From Paenibacillus periandrae (lineage in GTDB: Bacteria; Bacillota; Bacilli; Paenibacillales; NBRC-103111): DNA of 64,000 bases. This document shows, in pieces, positions 27,487 to 38,208 of the stretch. The notes below the pieces were generated by a model. The model searched no databases and was not told the DNA's origin. It saw only the letters and a list, made by a program, of their open reading frames with translations. Each line of letters begins with the position of its first letter. Position 1 is the stretch's first letter. Location: NCBI RefSeq assembly GCF_022458865.1, contig NZ_JAJNMU010000005.1, positions 357,968 through 421,967 on the forward strand. The letters are read 5' to 3'. The position numbers and the translations under genes are program-made.

Positions 27487-30326
27487 ATGAGCTTTCAACT
27501 GACCCATGGGGTTATTAAATTGTTATGCGGCCGATTTGCCTACGAGGATGGAGAGGCCTACTATCAGAACCATAAAGTAAAGCTGATCGAACAGAATACC
27601 GATGAGTGCATCTATGAAGCGGAGGTTCAAGGAACACGCCTCTATCAGGCTAAGGTCCAGATCGATCTGCAAGGTGATATTGATGCCGAGTGCACCTGTC
27701 CTTCACATTCCCGGCATCCTTACTGTAAGCATATTGCCGCCTTGCTGCTGCACATACATGATAGCCAACATTCAGACCGATCACCTGTTCGTTCCGGGAG
27801 CTCCTCGCGCAGAGCTTCGGGGAGCTCGGCGACAGATCTGCGACTTATGGATGAAATGCTCGATCTTTTCAGCGAGAAGCCACTGCGGCCCACCAGTTCA
27901 CGATCTCTAATGCATACACGGCTGATGCTGGATATGGAAATCATTTGTCGGCCTTTCACCTACAGCTATCGCAAGCATATGCTCGGTATTGAGCTGAAAA
28001 TAGGTCCGAAACGACTCTACATCGTGCAAAAAATAAGAGAGTTTCTTGACCGCTTTGACAAACGGGAAGCTTATGTGTTTTCCAAGCATTTTATATATGA
28101 TCCGCTGCTGCACAGCATTCAGGAGCAGCAGGCTGCCATTCTTCAGCAGCTTATCGAGATTTATCACAATGAAAAGATGTACCGAGAAACGCTGAATGGT
28201 TACTCCATGCATACCAGCAGCTCCAGCGGTGAACGGATGCTGCTGATCCCACCGCTCTCCTGGGCGTCTCTCTACCCGTTGCTTGCAGCGGCACCTGGTG
28301 TACAGCTCCATCAGGGTAACCGCATCTTTGAAGGTGTTCATGTATCAGACGAGCCTATCCCGCTCCAGTTTGAGTTCGATGAGGCACAGGCAGAAGGCTA
28401 CCAGTTGGACGTTCAAGGAATGGAAACCTTGACTGTCATGGAAGCGTATGGTCTTGTCCTGTCCGAAGGAAAGCTGTTGAAGGTGCAGCCAAATTCGATC
28501 AAGCGGCTTTCGGAATTGAAGCATATACTGGCCGACTCTCGTAACCGCCACATTCAGATTCCACAGGAGCAAATGGAAGCTTTTATGGAGAAAGTCATCC
28601 CCAGTCTCATGAAGCTGGGCAGCGTCAGCATTGCTCATGCGATTTCCGAACGTATTGTACATTTGTCTTTAAAGGCCAAGCTGTATTTGGATCGGGTCAA
28701 ATCGCGGCTGCTGGCCGGATTGGAATTTCAATATGGCGATATTGTCATTAATCCTCTGGAAGCAAATGGCCCCGTGCGCGGTTCGGACCGGATTCTGATG
28801 CGGGACGGCGAGCAGGAACGACGCATTCTGGAGCTGATGGAGCAGTCTCCTTTTGCCAAAACCGATGCCGGGTATTTTATGGATGATGAGGATTCGGAAT
28901 ACGAGTTTTTGTATCATACGGTCCCTGAGCTTGAAAAGCTTCTTGATGTATATGCAACCTCTGCCGTAAAGGCAAGGCTGCACAGCGGCCCTGTAGCTCC
29001 CAAAGTAACCGTGGATATGAATGAACGGACAGATTGGCTCGAATTCCGCTTTGAGATGGAAGGAATTCCAGATTCGGATATTCGCCAGCTGTTACAGGCC
29101 CTTGAGGAGAAGCATAAATATTATCGTCTGCCGAATGGTTCCCTGCTTCCACTCGAAGGCTCGGAGTTTCAGGAAATCATTCGCTTTATGAACGAAATCG
29201 GTATCCAGAAAGCTGAGTTGTCGGGGCCTAACATACGGCTGCCTGTGCTCCGCGGCATGTATTTATTGGACTCACCCAGACAAGGCAATGCCATTAAGCT
29301 CGGCAAATCGTTTCGTCGACTGCTGGAAAATATGCGTAACCCGGACCATTTGGATTTCCCTGTGCCGGACAGCCTGTCTTCTGTGCTGCGGGATTACCAG
29401 CATTATGGATATCAATGGTTACGGACGTTGGCCCATTACCATTTTGGCGGCATCCTGGCTGACGATATGGGACTCGGCAAGACGCTGCAAAGCATCGCAT
29501 TTATTCTATCCATGCTTCCGGAGATTCGTAATCGACAACAGCCTGCAATCATCGTCTCTCCTGCATCGCTGATTTACAACTGGCACAATGAGCTTAAGAA
29601 ATTCGCACCCGAGCTGCGTGCAGTCATTGTGGACGGCAGCAAGGAGGAACGCAGCAATAAGCTGAAGGTTACGCCTGATGCTCAGGTGGATGTCATCATT
29701 ACCTCTTACCCGCTACTGCGCCGGGACATCGAGCTGTATGCCCGGCTATCGTTTCATACACTGATCTTGGATGAGGCTCAATTCTTCAAGAACCATACGA
29801 CGCAAACGGCAAAGGCAGTCAAGACGATTCAGGCGGTTTACCGGTTTGCGCTTACGGGAACGCCAGTAGAGAACAGGCTGGAGGAATTATGGTCGATTTT
29901 CGACGCCGTATTTCCCGAGCTGTTTCCGAGCCGCAAGACATTTAATGAATTCTCGACGGGAGCACACCTGCATCTGAGCGCGTAGCGCTGTGCAATCGAT
30001 TTAACGAGGGCGAGCGCGATCTGTTTCTCATTTCGTTGAAAGCGGGCGGTACCGGACTGAATCTGACTGGAGCCGATATGGTCATCCTTTACGATCTGTG
30101 GTGGAATCCCGCTGTGGAGCAGCAGGCAGCCGACCGGGCACATCGAATTGGGCAGAAAAACGTTGTACAGGTGATTCGTCTCGTCACCCAGGGTACCGTC
30201 GAGGATAAAATGTATGAGCTGCAGCAGAAGAAAAAGAATCTGATCGACGAAGTCATTCAGCCTGGACAAGAGGCCTTGTCTACGTTAACAGAGCAGGAGC
30301 TTCGCGAAATTTTGATGATACCATAA
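27487..30326 (+). pseudogene. SWIM/SNF2 family helicase with internal deletion and frameshift
   Basis: The first frame (27487-29985) carries a SWIM zinc finger (ECTCPSHSRHPYCKHIAALL), a SNF2-associated middle region and the first RecA domain with DDMGLGKTLQS (Walker A), ILDEAQFFKN and LTGTPVENRLEELW. It then runs into 10 foreign residues and a TAG. The downstream frame resumes as LDGSTPASERVALCNRF and carries the end of the second RecA domain (LKAGGTGLNLTGAD, QAADRAHRIGQ). The join near 29953-29960 skips the start of the second RecA domain (about 150-200 residues, judged from the family) and changes frame. The product would lack helicase motif IV and be inactive, although a truncated protein could be made. 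Start ATG 27487 has GAAGGA upstream. Confidence 0.9.
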
Positions 30327-30374
30327 GGATGAAACTCAAGATTGCGCTCGAACAGTAACCCTTACGTAACCCGA

Positions 30375-30400
30375 GGCCGTGTATATCACGGCTTTTTTTA
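30375..30400 (+). terminator. Intrinsic terminator of the SNF2 gene
   Basis: GCCGTG-TATAT-CACGGC followed by seven T. Confidence 0.85.
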
Positions 30401-30564
30401 TTGATTTAATCAATTAATGAAGTATGAAACTATAGCTTCCAAACAAAACGAACAAAATATTTACGAGCGAGCCCAAAAATATTCCATTCAATTTAAATAT
30501 CAGGATGACTATAATTTGAACAGGAAACGAACGAAAATCATCATTAGCCATAGGGGGAATCAAC

Positions 30565-31851
30565 TTGATTCATAAAAAGAAAATGTTAGTACCGCTGTTG
30601 ATATGCAGCAGCACACTTATTTTTACGGCATGTGGTCATACACCTGAAGCGTCCACGGATGGAGGCAAAAAACCAGCTCAAGAAGGCGGGGCACTGACTC
30701 TATGGATGTTTGATACGACCGATTATATAAAACCGGCAGCCGAAGAGGTAGCCAAAGAAATGAACCTGAAGTTGAATTACGAGTTCATTAATCCGGAAAC
30801 GTACAAGACCAAAATCAAAGTCGCAGTTGCAGCCAATGAGCTGCCAGATGTATTCGGACAATATAACGGCAGATCCGAACGCGAATTAATATTGAATTCA
30901 AAAATGGCGGCACCGTTAAACGATGTGTTGAAATCGACTGGACTCGAATCCAAATATTTAAACGGCAGCCTGATTAAGGAGGCTGACGGTAACGTTTACT
31001 CCATGCCCTACCGTTCAGAGCAATCCGAGGTGTTAGCTTACAATAAAAAACTGTTGGCAGAAATGGGGCTTCAACCTCCAAAAACGTGGGAAGAGCTTGT
31101 TAATGTCATCAAGGCTGCCAACTCCAAAAATATCGTTCCCATTGCTTTAGGCGGGAAGGATCGTTGGCCGGGGGATTTGATTTACAATACGCTCGTGCTA
31201 CGAGAAGACGTAGACGCTTATGCCAAAGCGCAAAAAGGCGAAGGTAAATTCACCGATAAGCCTTTCGAGGATGCGGCTCAGAAAATCATTCAGTTAGTCA
31301 ACGAGAAGGCATTTCAACCCGGGTTTTTAGGAAATAGCGACCTTGAGGCGCGTGAAATGTTTTATAGCGGTAAAGCGTTGATGATCATGAATGGCTCCTG
31401 GATTTTTGCTAAAGCGATCCCTGCCCTTGGGGACGATCTCGGATATATCAAATTCCCACAAACCGGAGCAGCCAAAGATCCATTTAGCTCCAATACAGGA
31501 GATCGGAACAACGCACCTTACGGTTTATTCGTCAACGTTCAATCCAAGCAGCTGCAAAAAGCAAAGGAATTCGCTATCCGATATTCTCTGAAGGTTAACG
31601 ATCAGCTCGTCAAATCCGGTCAACCATCCTATGCAAATACAGAAGCTAAGCCGGATAAAAAAATCAACGAAGCATATGCTCAATATTTGGACGATTACAA
31701 AGGCTACAAATTTATTCAAACGTATTGGTATGATACGGTACCGGCCGCTGTAGGGGACGAATATCGCGATCTGAATCAAAAGCTATACACTGGAACGTTA
31801 TCCGCTGCCGAGTTTACCCAAAAAATGGAACAAATTATGAAAAAACGATAG
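30565..31851 (+). CDS. Sugar ABC transporter substrate-binding lipoprotein
   Basis: 428 residues. A lipoprotein signal ends in LIFTAC (Cys at about 22), and the rest is a family-1 extracellular solute-binding protein (LTLWMFDTTDYIKPAA, YNKKLLAEMGLQPPKTWEEL, MIMNGSWI). It should capture a carbohydrate outside the membrane. TTG 30565 is taken as start because AGGGGG lies about 8 bases upstream; ATG 30583 is less well placed. It heads an importer operon with two permeases and no ATPase, so a shared MsmX-type ATPase is likely used. The sugar cannot be told from the sequence. Confidence 0.92.
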   Translation: MIHKKKMLVPLLICSSTLIFTACGHTPEASTDGGKKPAQEGGALTLWMFDTTDYIKPAAEEVAKEMNLKLNYEFINPETYKTKIKVAVAANELPDVFGQYNGRSERELILNSKMAAPLNDVLKSTGLESKYLNGSLIKEADGNVYSMPYRSEQSEVLAYNKKLLAEMGLQPPKTWEELVNVIKAANSKNIVPIALGGKDRWPGDLIYNTLVLREDVDAYAKAQKGEGKFTDKPFEDAAQKIIQLVNEKAFQPGFLGNSDLEAREMFYSGKALMIMNGSWIFAKAIPALGDDLGYIKFPQTGAAKDPFSSNTGDRNNAPYGLFVNVQSKQLQKAKEFAIRYSLKVNDQLVKSGQPSYANTEAKPDKKINEAYAQYLDDYKGYKFIQTYWYDTVPAAVGDEYRDLNQKLYTGTLSAAEFTQKMEQIMKKR

Positions 31852-31862
31852 ATGAATGTTGA

Positions 31863-31893
31863 GAGGCACTTATACCTCGGTAGTGCCTCTTTT
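31863..31893 (+). terminator. Hairpin attenuator between binding protein and permease genes
   Basis: GAGGCACT and AGTGCCTC form a perfect 8-bp stem followed by TTTT, 12 bases after the stop codon. Partial termination here would make more binding protein than permease, a usual arrangement in sugar importer operons. Confidence 0.75.
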
Positions 31894-31926
31894 ACCATGT
31901 CTAGAATTGTAGAGGGGGGATTTTAC

Positions 31927-32811
31927 ATGGAAAAAGCTTTATCGAACCGCTGGGTGCTAAGTTTATTTTTATTGCCTGGTTTACTGTTGTTCACAGTTTT
32001 CTTTATATACCCTGTTGCCCAAACCGTCTATTACAGCTTGCATCAATGGGATGGCGTAACCCCTATGAAGTTTATCGGAATAGATAACTATGTGAAGATG
32101 ATGACTGACGATCCGAATTTTGCAAAAGCGTTCAAAAATGGCTTGATTTTCGTTTTTTTCTCATTGCTTTTTCAGCTTCCGTCAGCCTTTGTATTGGCAC
32201 TGCTCGTTTCCAGAAAGGTTAAAGGAAGCAAATGGTTCCGTAACATCTATTTCTTCCCTGTTATCATGTCAACCACGATGGTTAGCTTGATGTGGGGGAA
32301 AATGTTCGATCCTACCATAGGTTTAATCAACAGCTTCTTCCGAGCCATTGGATTAGGATCATGGGCACAGCTATGGCTGGGCGATAGTCATACAGCGATC
32401 TATGCGGTTGCATTTGTCCTTGTCTGGCATTATATCGGGTACCATATGCTGATTATGTACGCAGGCATTCAGAGCATCCCTGAGCAGATTTACGAGGCTG
32501 CCAAGCTGGATGGCGCTACAAGCTGGAAGCTGGTGTATCACATTACCATCCCTCTGTTAGCCGATGTGCTCAAAGTCAATGTAGTTCTATCCGTAGTCGG
32601 TTCTCTAAAAGTATTTGAGCAAATCTATGTCATGACAGGCGGCGGGCCTGACAATAGTACGACGGTTATCGCCCTGCGCATGTTCCAGGAGGCATTCCTG
32701 AAAATGAATTTTGGTTATGGGAGTGCGTTGGCTGTTTTTCTGGTAATCCAGTGCATGGGAATCGCTTGGCTCATCAATAAACTATTTTCCAGAAGTGTTG
32801 CTCGATTGTAG
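31927..32811 (+). CDS. Sugar ABC transporter permease, first subunit (MalF/UgpA type)
   Basis: 294 residues with six membrane segments. The EAA loop for ATPase contact is visible as YEAAKLDGATSWKLVYHITIP. ATG 31927 has AGGGGGG 7 bases upstream; the longer reading from 31852 runs through the attenuator hairpin and is rejected. It should pair with the second permease to form the channel. Confidence 0.93.
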   Translation: MEKALSNRWVLSLFLLPGLLLFTVFFIYPVAQTVYYSLHQWDGVTPMKFIGIDNYVKMMTDDPNFAKAFKNGLIFVFFSLLFQLPSAFVLALLVSRKVKGSKWFRNIYFFPVIMSTTMVSLMWGKMFDPTIGLINSFFRAIGLGSWAQLWLGDSHTAIYAVAFVLVWHYIGYHMLIMYAGIQSIPEQIYEAAKLDGATSWKLVYHITIPLLADVLKVNVVLSVVGSLKVFEQIYVMTGGGPDNSTTVIALRMFQEAFLKMNFGYGSALAVFLVIQCMGIAWLINKLFSRSVARL

Positions 32812-32827
32812 GAGGGATTTATGCCAT

Positions 32828-33712
32828 ATGATAATTGAAAAAAACAGTTCTTCATCCTTTACTTCCACTAGGAATTGGGATCGTAATTCAAAGTCAGTTA
32901 AGAAGCTCAGTGTATATACGATTATGGTGATTATCGCTCTGCTGCAATTGATTCCTTTAGCCTGGTTAGTCTTGATTTCGTTTAAAAATAATTCCGAAAT
33001 CCAACTTGGCGGCATATTTAGCCTTCCTAAAGTGTGGCTGTTCAGCAATTATTCATCTGCCTGGATTCAAGGGCAAGTCGGCGAGAACTTTTTAAATAGT
33101 TTAATTGTTGGTGTCATTACCGTATTTTTCGTTCTGTTGCTTAGCTCTATGATGGCCTATGCGCTTACGCGGATGAGGTTTAAGTTCAATAATGTATTGC
33201 TGCTCATCTTGCTTGCTGGCGTCATGGTTCCGATTCACGCCACATTGGTGCCGCTGTTTATACTGTTGAAAAATCTCGGATTGCTCAAGACACAATTGTC
33301 GATCATTCTTCCTTACATAACTATCAATATTCCGGTGGGCATATTTATTCTTTCAAGTTTTTTGCGTAGCTTGCCCAAGGAATTGGAGGAAGCCGCATTT
33401 ATTGACGGATACGGGATTATTCGCACCTTTTTCCAGGTCGTCCTTCCCCTCTTGAAGCCAACACTCGCCTCTGTTGGAATCTTTACATTCCTCCATGTAT
33501 GGAATGAACTGCTTATGGCCGCCACCTTTATTCAAAAATCTTCACTCCGTACGCTCCCCTTGGGCTTGATGAATTTTAGTGGAGAGTATAGTGTGGAGTG
33601 GGGGCCGCTATGTGCAGCAATGTTAATCTCAACCATTCCTTTGATTCTCATTTATATTTACTTTAGTGAACAAATGGAGAAAAGCTTTACAGCTGGCTCT
33701 ATCTTAAAATAG
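32828..33712 (+). CDS. Sugar ABC transporter permease, second subunit (MalG/UgpE type)
   Basis: 294 residues with six membrane segments and an EAA loop (LEEAAFIDGYGIIRTFFQVVLP). ATG 32828 lies 11 bases after GGAGGG. A closer ATG at 32821 opens only a five-codon frame (ATG CCA TAT GAT AAT TGA). The soluble N-terminal tail of about 35 residues is longer than usual. It follows the first permease by 16 bases. Confidence 0.92.
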   Translation: MIIEKNSSSSFTSTRNWDRNSKSVKKLSVYTIMVIIALLQLIPLAWLVLISFKNNSEIQLGGIFSLPKVWLFSNYSSAWIQGQVGENFLNSLIVGVITVFFVLLLSSMMAYALTRMRFKFNNVLLLILLAGVMVPIHATLVPLFILLKNLGLLKTQLSIILPYITINIPVGIFILSSFLRSLPKELEEAAFIDGYGIIRTFFQVVLPLLKPTLASVGIFTFLHVWNELLMAATFIQKSSLRTLPLGLMNFSGEYSVEWGPLCAAMLISTIPLILIYIYFSEQMEKSFTAGSILK

Positions 33713-33774
33713 ACAATACCATCTATTGGATAGGTGACATTAAAGGATAACTGCATAGATTACCGAATACAGAA

Positions 33775-33805
33775 GGAGGAGCAGCATGATAGGTAGCTCC
33801 TCTTT
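33775..33805 (+). terminator. Hairpin between permease and two-component genes
   Basis: GAGGAGC and GCTCCTC pair over 7 bp around a 13-base loop, followed by TTTG. It is a weak terminator that partly insulates the kinase and regulator genes from the transporter genes. Confidence 0.6.
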
Positions 33806-33867
33806 GATTTACGTGCATATCGTTTATAGGTGGGGATTTTATTAAAGCAATCACATATTTTCAGGAC

Positions 33868-35652
33868 ATGCCGATTCGCAAAAAAATTCAGATTATCAAT
33901 ATACTAATCATTTTACCCAGCATTCTTTTTCTTACGATCACTCTATACAATATGACACTTAATCAGGTCATGGAGCGTGCCCTTCGCAGCTCCGACCATA
34001 AGCTGGAGTTAATCACCAGCACGATCAACACTTTATTTAATAATATAGAGAATTATTCCAAGCTGGCGATTATTAATAAGCCTTACCAGTCCGTACTGAA
34101 TTCAGACGGTACCGATCCACAAAGCCTCGAAGACATTCAACTGATGTATGTAGGATTAACTTCATTGGTAGAATCGAGCCCGTACATTGATTCTGTCGTC
34201 ATCCAGTCGATTCAAGGGAATAAAACCTACTATACCAACAATTTAACTAATGTTACTGAAAACAACCTTTCCATCTATCCGGGAGAGCAGCTTATCCAGG
34301 CAAAAGGATCAGCGGTGTGGATTGAAACCTTTCAGAGCCCCTTTCTTGTCAATGCTCAACATATACATTTGCTCGCCGTTGGGAGACGAATTATTAATAT
34401 AAGCAATGGTATCCCTCTGGGCTATATTTATATCAATATGGATGAGAGCAAACTGTCCAAGCTATATGGCAGCGATGAAGAAGGCATACAAAGCAAGATG
34501 ATGATTATTAATGCTAATGGAACTATCATCTCTTCGAATGATCCGGGCTTGCTGCAGACAACCTTGGAGAAAGAGAAATTACAAATGATATTCAGCAGTG
34601 ACAACAGCTCGCAAATCTTCGATAATGGCAAAGAAACAACGATTATTTCCTCCAAGGCTTTAAGTAATAAGGATTGGCGTATCGTTTATGAGGTGCCCAG
34701 CAAAGCGCTCATGAAGGATCAGTGGAAAATCACCCTGTTTATTTTGGGTTACGGGGCATTGGGATTATTGTTCGCCCTGGTCCTTTCGATTGTTTTCTCT
34801 AATTGGATTACGAAACCGATCATCAGGTTAAGCCGCGCCATGATGGCTGTTGGGGATGGTAAGCTGGACACACGATCACCCATCACTTCAAAAGATGAAG
34901 TCGGTCAGCTCGCTTATAAGTTCAATGATATGGTTGGAGAGATCCAAGGGTTAATGGACACCGTAAATCAAGAGGAGAAGCAAAAAAGGAGCTTGGAGCT
35001 CCGACTGATGTACTCGCAGATTAAACCTCACTTTTTATATAATACCTTGGAAACGATTCGTTCCATGGCATTGATGACGAAGGCACATGACATCAGTAAG
35101 GTAGTCAAAGCTTTGGGTGACTTTTACCGGATGTCGCTCAATAAAGGCCAAGAGCTTATCCCTGTCATACAGGAAAAGAAGCACCTGGAAAGCTACTTAT
35201 ACATACAAACGATCAGATACAGTCATATCGATTATATCATTGACTTTGATAGCCAGATAGAAAATTGCCGCATACCGAATATGCTGCTGCAGCCGCTCGT
35301 CGAAAATTCAATTCAACATGGATTAAGAGAAAAGCAGACAGGTGCATTGTGCAAAATATCGGGGTTCATTGAAACCAAGGATGACGCTGACGTTGTATGC
35401 TTTGTCATCAAGGATAACGGTAAGGGGATGAATGAGGAGCAGCTCGCCAATATATGGCATCGGGAACAGAGCCAGCTTGATTTATCCAGCTTTGGTATCC
35501 GCAATATACAAGAACGTATTCAGCTCCGATATGGCCCGGGTTATGGTATTAGCATCTCTTCGGTCATGGGATCAGGTGTGGAAGTACAGCTGAGAATACC
35601 TATTGCTTTTGACAAAAAAGGACTTTCAGAAAGGTCTGTAAAGAGTTCATGA
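33868..35652 (+). CDS. YesM-type sensor histidine kinase
   Basis: 594 residues. Membrane helices at about 10-30 and 287-312 enclose an extracellular Cache-like sensor domain. HAMP follows, then a His_kinase domain with the phosphorylated His in QIKPHFLYNTLE and an ATPase domain (LLQPLVENSIQHGL, VIKDNGKGM, SSFGIRNIQERI). It should sense a sugar or the binding protein and phosphorylate the regulator encoded next. ATG 33868 has only a poor ribosome binding site (CAGGAC, adjacent). An in-frame ATT at 33841, after AGGTGGGG, would add IKAITYFQD and may be the true start. Confidence 0.9.
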   Translation: MPIRKKIQIINILIILPSILFLTITLYNMTLNQVMERALRSSDHKLELITSTINTLFNNIENYSKLAIINKPYQSVLNSDGTDPQSLEDIQLMYVGLTSLVESSPYIDSVVIQSIQGNKTYYTNNLTNVTENNLSIYPGEQLIQAKGSAVWIETFQSPFLVNAQHIHLLAVGRRIINISNGIPLGYIYINMDESKLSKLYGSDEEGIQSKMMIINANGTIISSNDPGLLQTTLEKEKLQMIFSSDNSSQIFDNGKETTIISSKALSNKDWRIVYEVPSKALMKDQWKITLFILGYGALGLLFALVLSIVFSNWITKPIIRLSRAMMAVGDGKLDTRSPITSKDEVGQLAYKFNDMVGEIQGLMDTVNQEEKQKRSLELRLMYSQIKPHFLYNTLETIRSMALMTKAHDISKVVKALGDFYRMSLNKGQELIPVIQEKKHLESYLYIQTIRYSHIDYIIDFDSQIENCRIPNMLLQPLVENSIQHGLREKQTGALCKISGFIETKDDADVVCFVIKDNGKGMNEEQLANIWHREQSQLDLSSFGIRNIQERIQLRYGPGYGISISSVMGSGVEVQLRIPIAFDKKGLSERSVKSS

Positions 35653-37283
35653 CAACTAACTGTTATCGCGTAATGATTGTGGACGATGAGTATTATTTTC
35701 GCAAGCTTCTTATCCATTTGATCGATTGGACTCAGCTCGGATATGTGATTGAGGATGAAGCTGAGAATGGCTCCCAAGCGTTGGAATTGGCGCACAACCA
35801 TCATTATGATTTAATTATCGTTGATATTAACATGCCAGGTATGACAGGACTCGATTTTGTTGAAGCATTAAGAACTGCAAGCATTGAGGCCAAAGTTATT
35901 TTTATTACAAGCTATGATATTTTTGAATATGCGAGAGCGGCCGTAAGCTTAGGAGCCTCTTACTATTTGCTGAAGCCGATCGACGAAGATGAACTGATGA
36001 AAGCATTAATCGAAATTCGGGGCAATCTGGACAGGGAATCAGAAGACACCGACTATTTGACAACGCTGAAGGAGCAGGCTGAGCGAGCGAAGCCTCTTAT
36101 CAAGGATCAGTTTGTCCGCCAGCTTTTACTTCATGAGCCTTCCGTTCAGCCGGAAATACTAGAGCGTCAAGCTGAGTACTATCACATTCCTATAAGTCCT
36201 GTTTATGTAGTCATTGTGGCAGAGATTGATCAATTAAACCATCGGTTTAACAAAGAGGAAGAGCGCCAGCTTTGGCGATTTGCGGTTAAAAATATTTTAC
36301 AGGAAAGTCTGGAGACCGGCGGAGCTTATTGTGAGGTCATTGATGGAGAGGACAACCACGTCGTCGTTTTGACCGGCTTCCCACAGATTACAGACTCCGA
36401 GCTGTATACGCTTTGCGAGCATGCCCGAACCTTTATTGATCATAGAATGAAGCTTCGCATTACTTTGGCTTTTGGACAAACATATGAAAGCTTGAGTCAG
36501 GTGCACCTTTCCTATTCAGAAAGTGTTCATGCTTTAAAGCAAAAGTTCATCAATGGGGGCAATCAGGTTATCGCCTATACCGATGAACAAATCAACTCCG
36601 AGGATGCCATATTTTCTCCACCTCTGAACCGGGTTGAGTGGCTTAGGGTCATTCGTCAAAGAAATCGTGAAGAAGTGGTTCATAAAATCGATGAAAGCTG
36701 TTTGGAGCTTATCAACAATCGTGCGAGTAAAGAAACGGCGTTGTTTGTTTTGATGGAATGTATTTCTTTGGGCAACACAGCCATCCTGGAGCAAGGCGGG
36801 ACTCTTCCTATAGGCTGGATGACAGACCGCCACCCTCTGTTTCGGCAAATGCAAGGTCTGGAGACCGTCACCAGTATGCAGCAGTGGCTTGTTACTTTTT
36901 TTGATGACATTGTATTAAGAGAGCTGGATGATCAGCTTCCGCGCCGTAGAGGCTCTGACATTGTGATCAAAGCAAAAGAATATATCGAAAACCAATTCTC
37001 TCAGGAGTCCATCACCTTGCAGCAAGCGGCGCGGGAATTATCCGTGAATCCAAGTTATTTAAGCCATATTTTCAAAAAGGAAACAGGGAAATCCTTTATT
37101 GAATTTTTGACAGATATGCGGCTGGATAAGGCCATGGAATTGTTGAAGGATGTTCCTCATGGAACATCGGTATCGCTCAAGATCGTCGACGTTTCACAAA
37201 GTGTAGGTTATGCCGATCCGTACTATTTCAGTAGATGCTTCAAAAAGAAATTTGGGGTCGTACCGAGTAAAATCCTGTTATAA
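35649..37283 (+). CDS. YesN-type response regulator with AraC DNA-binding domain
   Basis: 544 residues. Receiver domain 1-125 with MIVDDEYY, phosphoacceptor Asp in IIVDINMPGMTG and Lys in LLKPIDE; a middle region without clear motifs; and an AraC-type double helix-turn-helix at the C-terminus (ITLQQAARELSVNPSYLSHI, ISQSVGY-like VSQSVGYADPYYFSRCFKK). The start overlaps the kinase stop as ATGA. It probably activates the transporter operon upstream. Confidence 0.93.
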   Translation: MTTNCYRVMIVDDEYYFRKLLIHLIDWTQLGYVIEDEAENGSQALELAHNHHYDLIIVDINMPGMTGLDFVEALRTASIEAKVIFITSYDIFEYARAAVSLGASYYLLKPIDEDELMKALIEIRGNLDRESEDTDYLTTLKEQAERAKPLIKDQFVRQLLLHEPSVQPEILERQAEYYHIPISPVYVVIVAEIDQLNHRFNKEEERQLWRFAVKNILQESLETGGAYCEVIDGEDNHVVVLTGFPQITDSELYTLCEHARTFIDHRMKLRITLAFGQTYESLSQVHLSYSESVHALKQKFINGGNQVIAYTDEQINSEDAIFSPPLNRVEWLRVIRQRNREEVVHKIDESCLELINNRASKETALFVLMECISLGNTAILEQGGTLPIGWMTDRHPLFRQMQGLETVTSMQQWLVTFFDDIVLRELDDQLPRRRGSDIVIKAKEYIENQFSQESITLQQAARELSVNPSYLSHIFKKETGKSFIEFLTDMRLDKAMELLKDVPHGTSVSLKIVDVSQSVGYADPYYFSRCFKKKFGVVPSKILL

Positions 37284-37320
37284 AAACTCAGTACTCCGTC
37301 CTTCGTATATGTAAAAACAC

Positions 37321-37364
37321 AAAAGCTGCCTCCGAGTCATTACGACTTGGGGACAGCTTTTTTT
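37321..37364. terminator. Bidirectional terminator between the regulator gene and rpsR
   Basis: AAAAGCTG...CCGAGTC and GACTTGG...CAGCTTTT pair around ATTAC, with T runs in both directions, and the two genes converge here. Confidence 0.75.
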
Positions 37365-37381
37365 GGGGAATCGTTACCTAA

Positions 37382-37669
37382 CTATTCCGTTGTGTATGGC
37401 AGCAATGCGATTTGACGCGAGCGTTTGATCGCAATTGTCAATGCACGTTGGTATTTAGCAGAAGTACCTGTAACACGACGCGGAAGAATCTTACCACGTT
37501 CGCTTACAAATTTCTTCAGAGTTTCGATATCCTTATAGTCAATGTGAGTAATTTTATTCACAGTGAAGTAACATACTTTACGACGTTTTCCGCCTTTGCC
37601 ACCCTTACGGCCGCCAAATTTGCGTTCGCCACGTTCTTCGCTATTGTTATCTCTTCTTTGAAAACCCAT
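37382..37669 (-). CDS. rpsR: 30S ribosomal protein S18
   Basis: 95 residues. A Gly/Lys/Arg-rich N-terminal tail ([13 protein letters not shown]) leads into the S18 core [19 protein letters not shown] and [20 protein letters not shown]. The Cys in KVCYF is conserved in many S18 proteins. Third gene of the rpsF-ssb-rpsR operon. Confidence 0.97.
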   Translation of the reverse strand: MGFQRRDNNSEERGERKFGGRKGGKGGKRRKVCYFTVNKITHIDYKDIETLKKFVSERGKILPRRVTGTSAKYQRALTIAIKRSRQIALLPYTTE

Positions 37670-37692
37670 TCGTTTATTCAGTCCTTTCTACG

Positions 37693-38166
37693 TCAAAATG
37701 GCAAATCATCATCGGAAATATCAATCGGTTTTCCGTCATCCTGAAATGGATCTTGATTGTTGTCGCGCGGTCCAGCATTACGCTGTTGACCATAGCCTTG
37801 ATCTTGACGGCCGCCCATTCCTTCTTCACGATTTCCTACACCACTATTGGAAGATTCCAGGAAACGTACATTATCAGCAACGACTTCCGTCACGTATACG
37901 CGGCGACCTTCGTTATTGTCATAGTTACGCACCTGCATTCTGCCTTCTACTGCGGCAAGTCTACCTTTACGCAGATAGTTGGCACATGTTTCAGCAAGCT
38001 GACGCCATGTCACAACAGGGATAAAGTCTGCTTCCCGTTCCTTCTGTTGGTTCGCATAAGGACGATCCACAGCTAGTGTAAACGTAGTTACAGCTACTCC
38101 CGCAGGAGTATAACGCAATTCAGGGTCTTTAGTAAGCCTTCCGATCAGAATCACACGATTTAGCAA
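37693..38166 (-). CDS. ssb: Single-stranded DNA-binding protein
   Basis: 157 residues. OB-fold domain from 1 to about 105 ([36 protein letters not shown]), then a Gly/Gln/Arg-rich tail ending in the acidic DISDDDLPF tip that recruits repair and replication proteins. TTG 38166 is chosen because GGGAGGG lies 6 bases upstream and the protein then starts as in the family; the ATG 38184 would place that site inside the gene. Confidence 0.97.
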   Translation of the reverse strand: MLNRVILIGRLTKDPELRYTPAGVAVTTFTLAVDRPYANQQKEREADFIPVVTWRQLAETCANYLRKGRLAAVEGRMQVRNYDNNEGRRVYVTEVVADNVRFLESSNSGVGNREEGMGGRQDQGYGQQRNAGPRDNNQDPFQDDGKPIDISDDDLPF

Positions 38167-38208
38167 TCTAAACCCTCCCAGCATGTCAATTACAGCATTT
38201 CGTACTGC

